Of a stretch of 8,855 nucleotides of DNA, positions 6,981 through 8,855 are shown one piece after another. This stretch comes from CAZCBN01 sp964496975. GTDB taxonomy: Bacteria; Planctomycetota; Phycisphaerae; Phycisphaerales; UBA1924. Location: contig CAZCBN010000131.1 of the NCBI GenBank assembly GCA_964496975.1, forward strand, positions 1 to 8,855, written 5' to 3'. Below the pieces are notes generated by a model that saw only the letters and a program-made list of their open reading frames with translations, did no database searches and was not told where the DNA came from. The first letter of the stretch is position 1; each line of letters opens with the position of its first letter. The translations under genes and the position numbers were made by a program.

Positions 6981-6986
6981 CTCCTT
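6981..6986 (-). promoter_or_regulatory. Ribosome binding site deciding the TPR lipoprotein start
   Basis: AAGGAG on the minus strand, 7 bases before ATG 6973, is the best Shine-Dalgarno match in the window. It excludes the longer start nearer 7045, which would abut the secretin stop and put 24 unrelated residues before the signal peptide. Confidence 0.7.
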
Positions 6987-7041
6987 GCCGACGCCCCGCA
7001 CGCGCCGCCGTCGCCCGCCGCGCCACAACACGACCCACGCC

Positions 7042-8807
7042 TCACCCCGCCGCACTGTCCACCGGCCCCCCACCAGCCGGCACCGCCCCCACCGGCTCAA
7101 CACCCGCCGGCGACGCCGTCCCCGCCTCGCCCGGACGCGACCCCTCCGGGGCGAACACGCCGTCCAGCATGCTCCGCGTGGGGAAGTCCACCGGCGCCAC
7201 GCCGAGCCGGTCCCGAAGCGCCACCGCGTCCGGCGACTGCGGCTGCAGCGCCAGCGCCCGCTGCACCTTCAGCAGCGCCGCGTCCCGCCGCCCCTCCGCG
7301 GCAAGCCGCTCCGCCTCGATCAGCAACTGCCCCACCTGCCGCTCCCGGCTCCAGGGCAGCAGCCCCTCCCGGGCCCCCACCCGCGCGTGGTCGACATACT
7401 CCGTCGCCCGCTCGCCCTCGAGCGTCAGCACCCGATCGTTCACGATGCTCGGCGTGATCAGGAAGATGATCTCGCTCCGCCGCGTCGAGTCGTCGTTCCC
7501 CCGGAACGCCGCGCCGATCAGCGGGATGTCGCCCAGCAGCGGCACCTGCCGCCGCGCCGCCGTCGTCGTCTCGGTAAACAGCCCGCCCAGCACCACCGTC
7601 TGGCCGTCGCGCACCAGCAGGTTCGTCACCAGCTCCGTCGTGTCCTCGTCGGGGATCGTCACCACCTGCCCCGTCGCCGTCGTCGTCGCCCGGGGCGTCG
7701 CCGTCGACACCTGCGGCTTCAGCTCAAGCCGGATCAGCCCGTCCGACGTCACGAAGGGCCGGATGTGCAGCTGCGTGCCCGTGTCCAAAAACTCCACCGT
7801 CTGCGTCGTCGCCGTCTCCGTCGTCGTCGTGTTCAGGTACCCCACCCGCGTGCCCACCAGCACCCGCGCCGGCTGGCGGTTCAGCGTCAAAATCTTCGGG
7901 TTCGAGATCACCGTCACATCGGTCACCTCGTCCAGCACGCGCAGGAACACCGCGACGTCCTCGTCCACGATCCCGAACTTGAACGTCCCCTCCCCCGCCA
8001 CGTTGCCCACGTTCGTCCCGAGCGCCCGGCCCTCACCGTCCGCCGGCACCGCGACCTCTTCCTCCGCGCCCTCCGCGAGCCGCGAGCCCCGCCCGTTGAT
8101 CAGCCCGTCCGTCGCGTCAAGCGGGCTCACAAAGTCAGAAAAGCTCAGGTCCGCGATCACCGACACGTCCAGCCCGAACGCGTTCGCCTCCGTCACCGAC
8201 GTCTGCAGGATCGTCGCCTCGACCAGCACCTGCGCCGGCCGGGTGTCCAGCTCCCGCACCAGCCGCTCGATCTCCGCCACCCGCTCCGGGAAGTCCGTCA
8301 CCACGATCACCGCGTCGCTCGCGTAGTCGTCCTTGCCCACCGGCGAGTCGTCCGGGATCCCGAAGTCAATCGTCTGGTTCGGCGCCGTGATCTGCCCCGT
8401 CTCGCTCAGCAGCGGCGCCACGAACCGCGCCGCGTCCGGCGCGTTGAGATAGTCAAGCCGGATCACCCGGCTCACCGGCGCCCGCCCCGCCTGCTCGATC
8501 GCCTCCAGCTCCGCCCGCGTGTACACGTACACAAAGTTCCCGCGCTCCACATACCCGAAGCCGTTCACGTGCAGAATCGCGTCGAGCGCCTCGTAAAACG
8601 TCACGCCGTACAGGTCCGCCGTCACCGTCGCCTGCACGTCCCGCCCCGCCACGATGTTCCGCTCGCTCTGAATGCTCAAGAGCTGCAGCACCGCCGCCAG
8701 GTTCTCGTTCGCGACGTGCAGCTCCACGAGGTCAAACTCGCTCACCCGCACGCTGTCGCGGAGCCGCTCAATCTCCCCCGGCGCCACCGCAGGGCCCGGC
8801 ACGCCCG
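7042..8807 (-). CDS. Outer-membrane secretin (GspD/PilQ family), 5'-truncated
   Basis: The frame stays open to the contig end. I number residues from the GTG codon at 8802, which is probably not the true start because no signal peptide is present. In order: STN-like domain (about 25-95, LVELHVANENLAAVLQLLS), a NolW/N1-like ring domain (112-187, VIRLDYLNAPDAARFVAPLL), and the secretin domain (about 190-455) with QVLVEATILQTSV (191-203), ISNPKILTLNRQ (299-310), LLVRDGQTVVLGGLF (395-409), the signature VPLLGDIPLIGAAF (420-433) and EIIFLITPSIV (444-454). Secretins form the gated outer-membrane channel of type II secretion, type IV pilus and related systems; the single STN plus one NolW-like module is closer to PilQ-type than to long GspD. 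A TPR-like helix pair (about 490-534) and a Gly/Pro/Ala-rich tail follow, which is unusual. The TPR lipoprotein gene follows on the same strand after 68 bases. The system type is not settled. Confidence 0.9.

Positions 8808-8855
<48 letters not shown>

Noticed and set aside
5768..8326. Plus-strand 852-codon frame opposite the TPR and secretin genes
   Set aside because: Runs through the N gap and is Arg/Ser/Pro-rich antisense of two well-supported genes.

Overview
The window is very GC-rich bacterial DNA and looks like a piece of a draft or metagenome assembly. It holds a 10-base N gap at 6263-6272 and ends in 48 consecutive C. I think a planctomycete-like lineage (perhaps Phycisphaerae) is plausible, given the GC content, the RsbU-type phosphatase paralogues and the secretin plus TPR lipoprotein pair. 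That is a weak inference; no rRNA or other phylogenetic marker is present.

Layout from left to right. Positions 1-234 (+) hold the 3' end of a MazG-like nucleotide pyrophosphohydrolase gene. It converges on a minus-strand block at 308-3687 that reads, in transcription order, PduO-type cob(I)alamin adenosyltransferase (3687-3049), a soluble RsbU/SpoIIE-type PP2C phosphatase with a glycine-rich N-terminus (2924-1842), and a second phosphatase with about six membrane segments (1834-308). The two phosphatases are 7 bases apart, so they are almost certainly co-transcribed. An 81-base divergent spacer separates the adenosyltransferase from recJ (3769-5652, +), a complete single-strand 5'-3' exonuclease. 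recJ converges, with a 12-base spacer, on a second minus-strand block: a 5'-truncated secretin (from 8807 down to 7042), followed by a TPR-repeat lipoprotein (6973-5665) that is interrupted by the N gap.

Functionally, the right-hand pair looks like an outer-membrane secretin (type IV pilus or type II secretion) with a TPR lipoprotein that could be its pilotin or assembly factor. The left-hand pair looks like two output phosphatases of a partner-switching (RsbU/RsbV-like) signalling pathway, whose other partners are not in the window. RecJ and MazG are housekeeping genes.

I see no mobile element, CRISPR array, RNA gene or clearly new system. The most useful second-look items are assembly-related: a 40-bp perfect repeat that abuts the N gap inside the TPR gene, where the TPR register suggests the gap is spurious, and the terminal poly-C run that truncates the secretin. 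The + strand is rich in C over G in both orientations of gene, so codon third positions differ between plus-strand genes (C-ending) and minus-strand genes (more G-ending).
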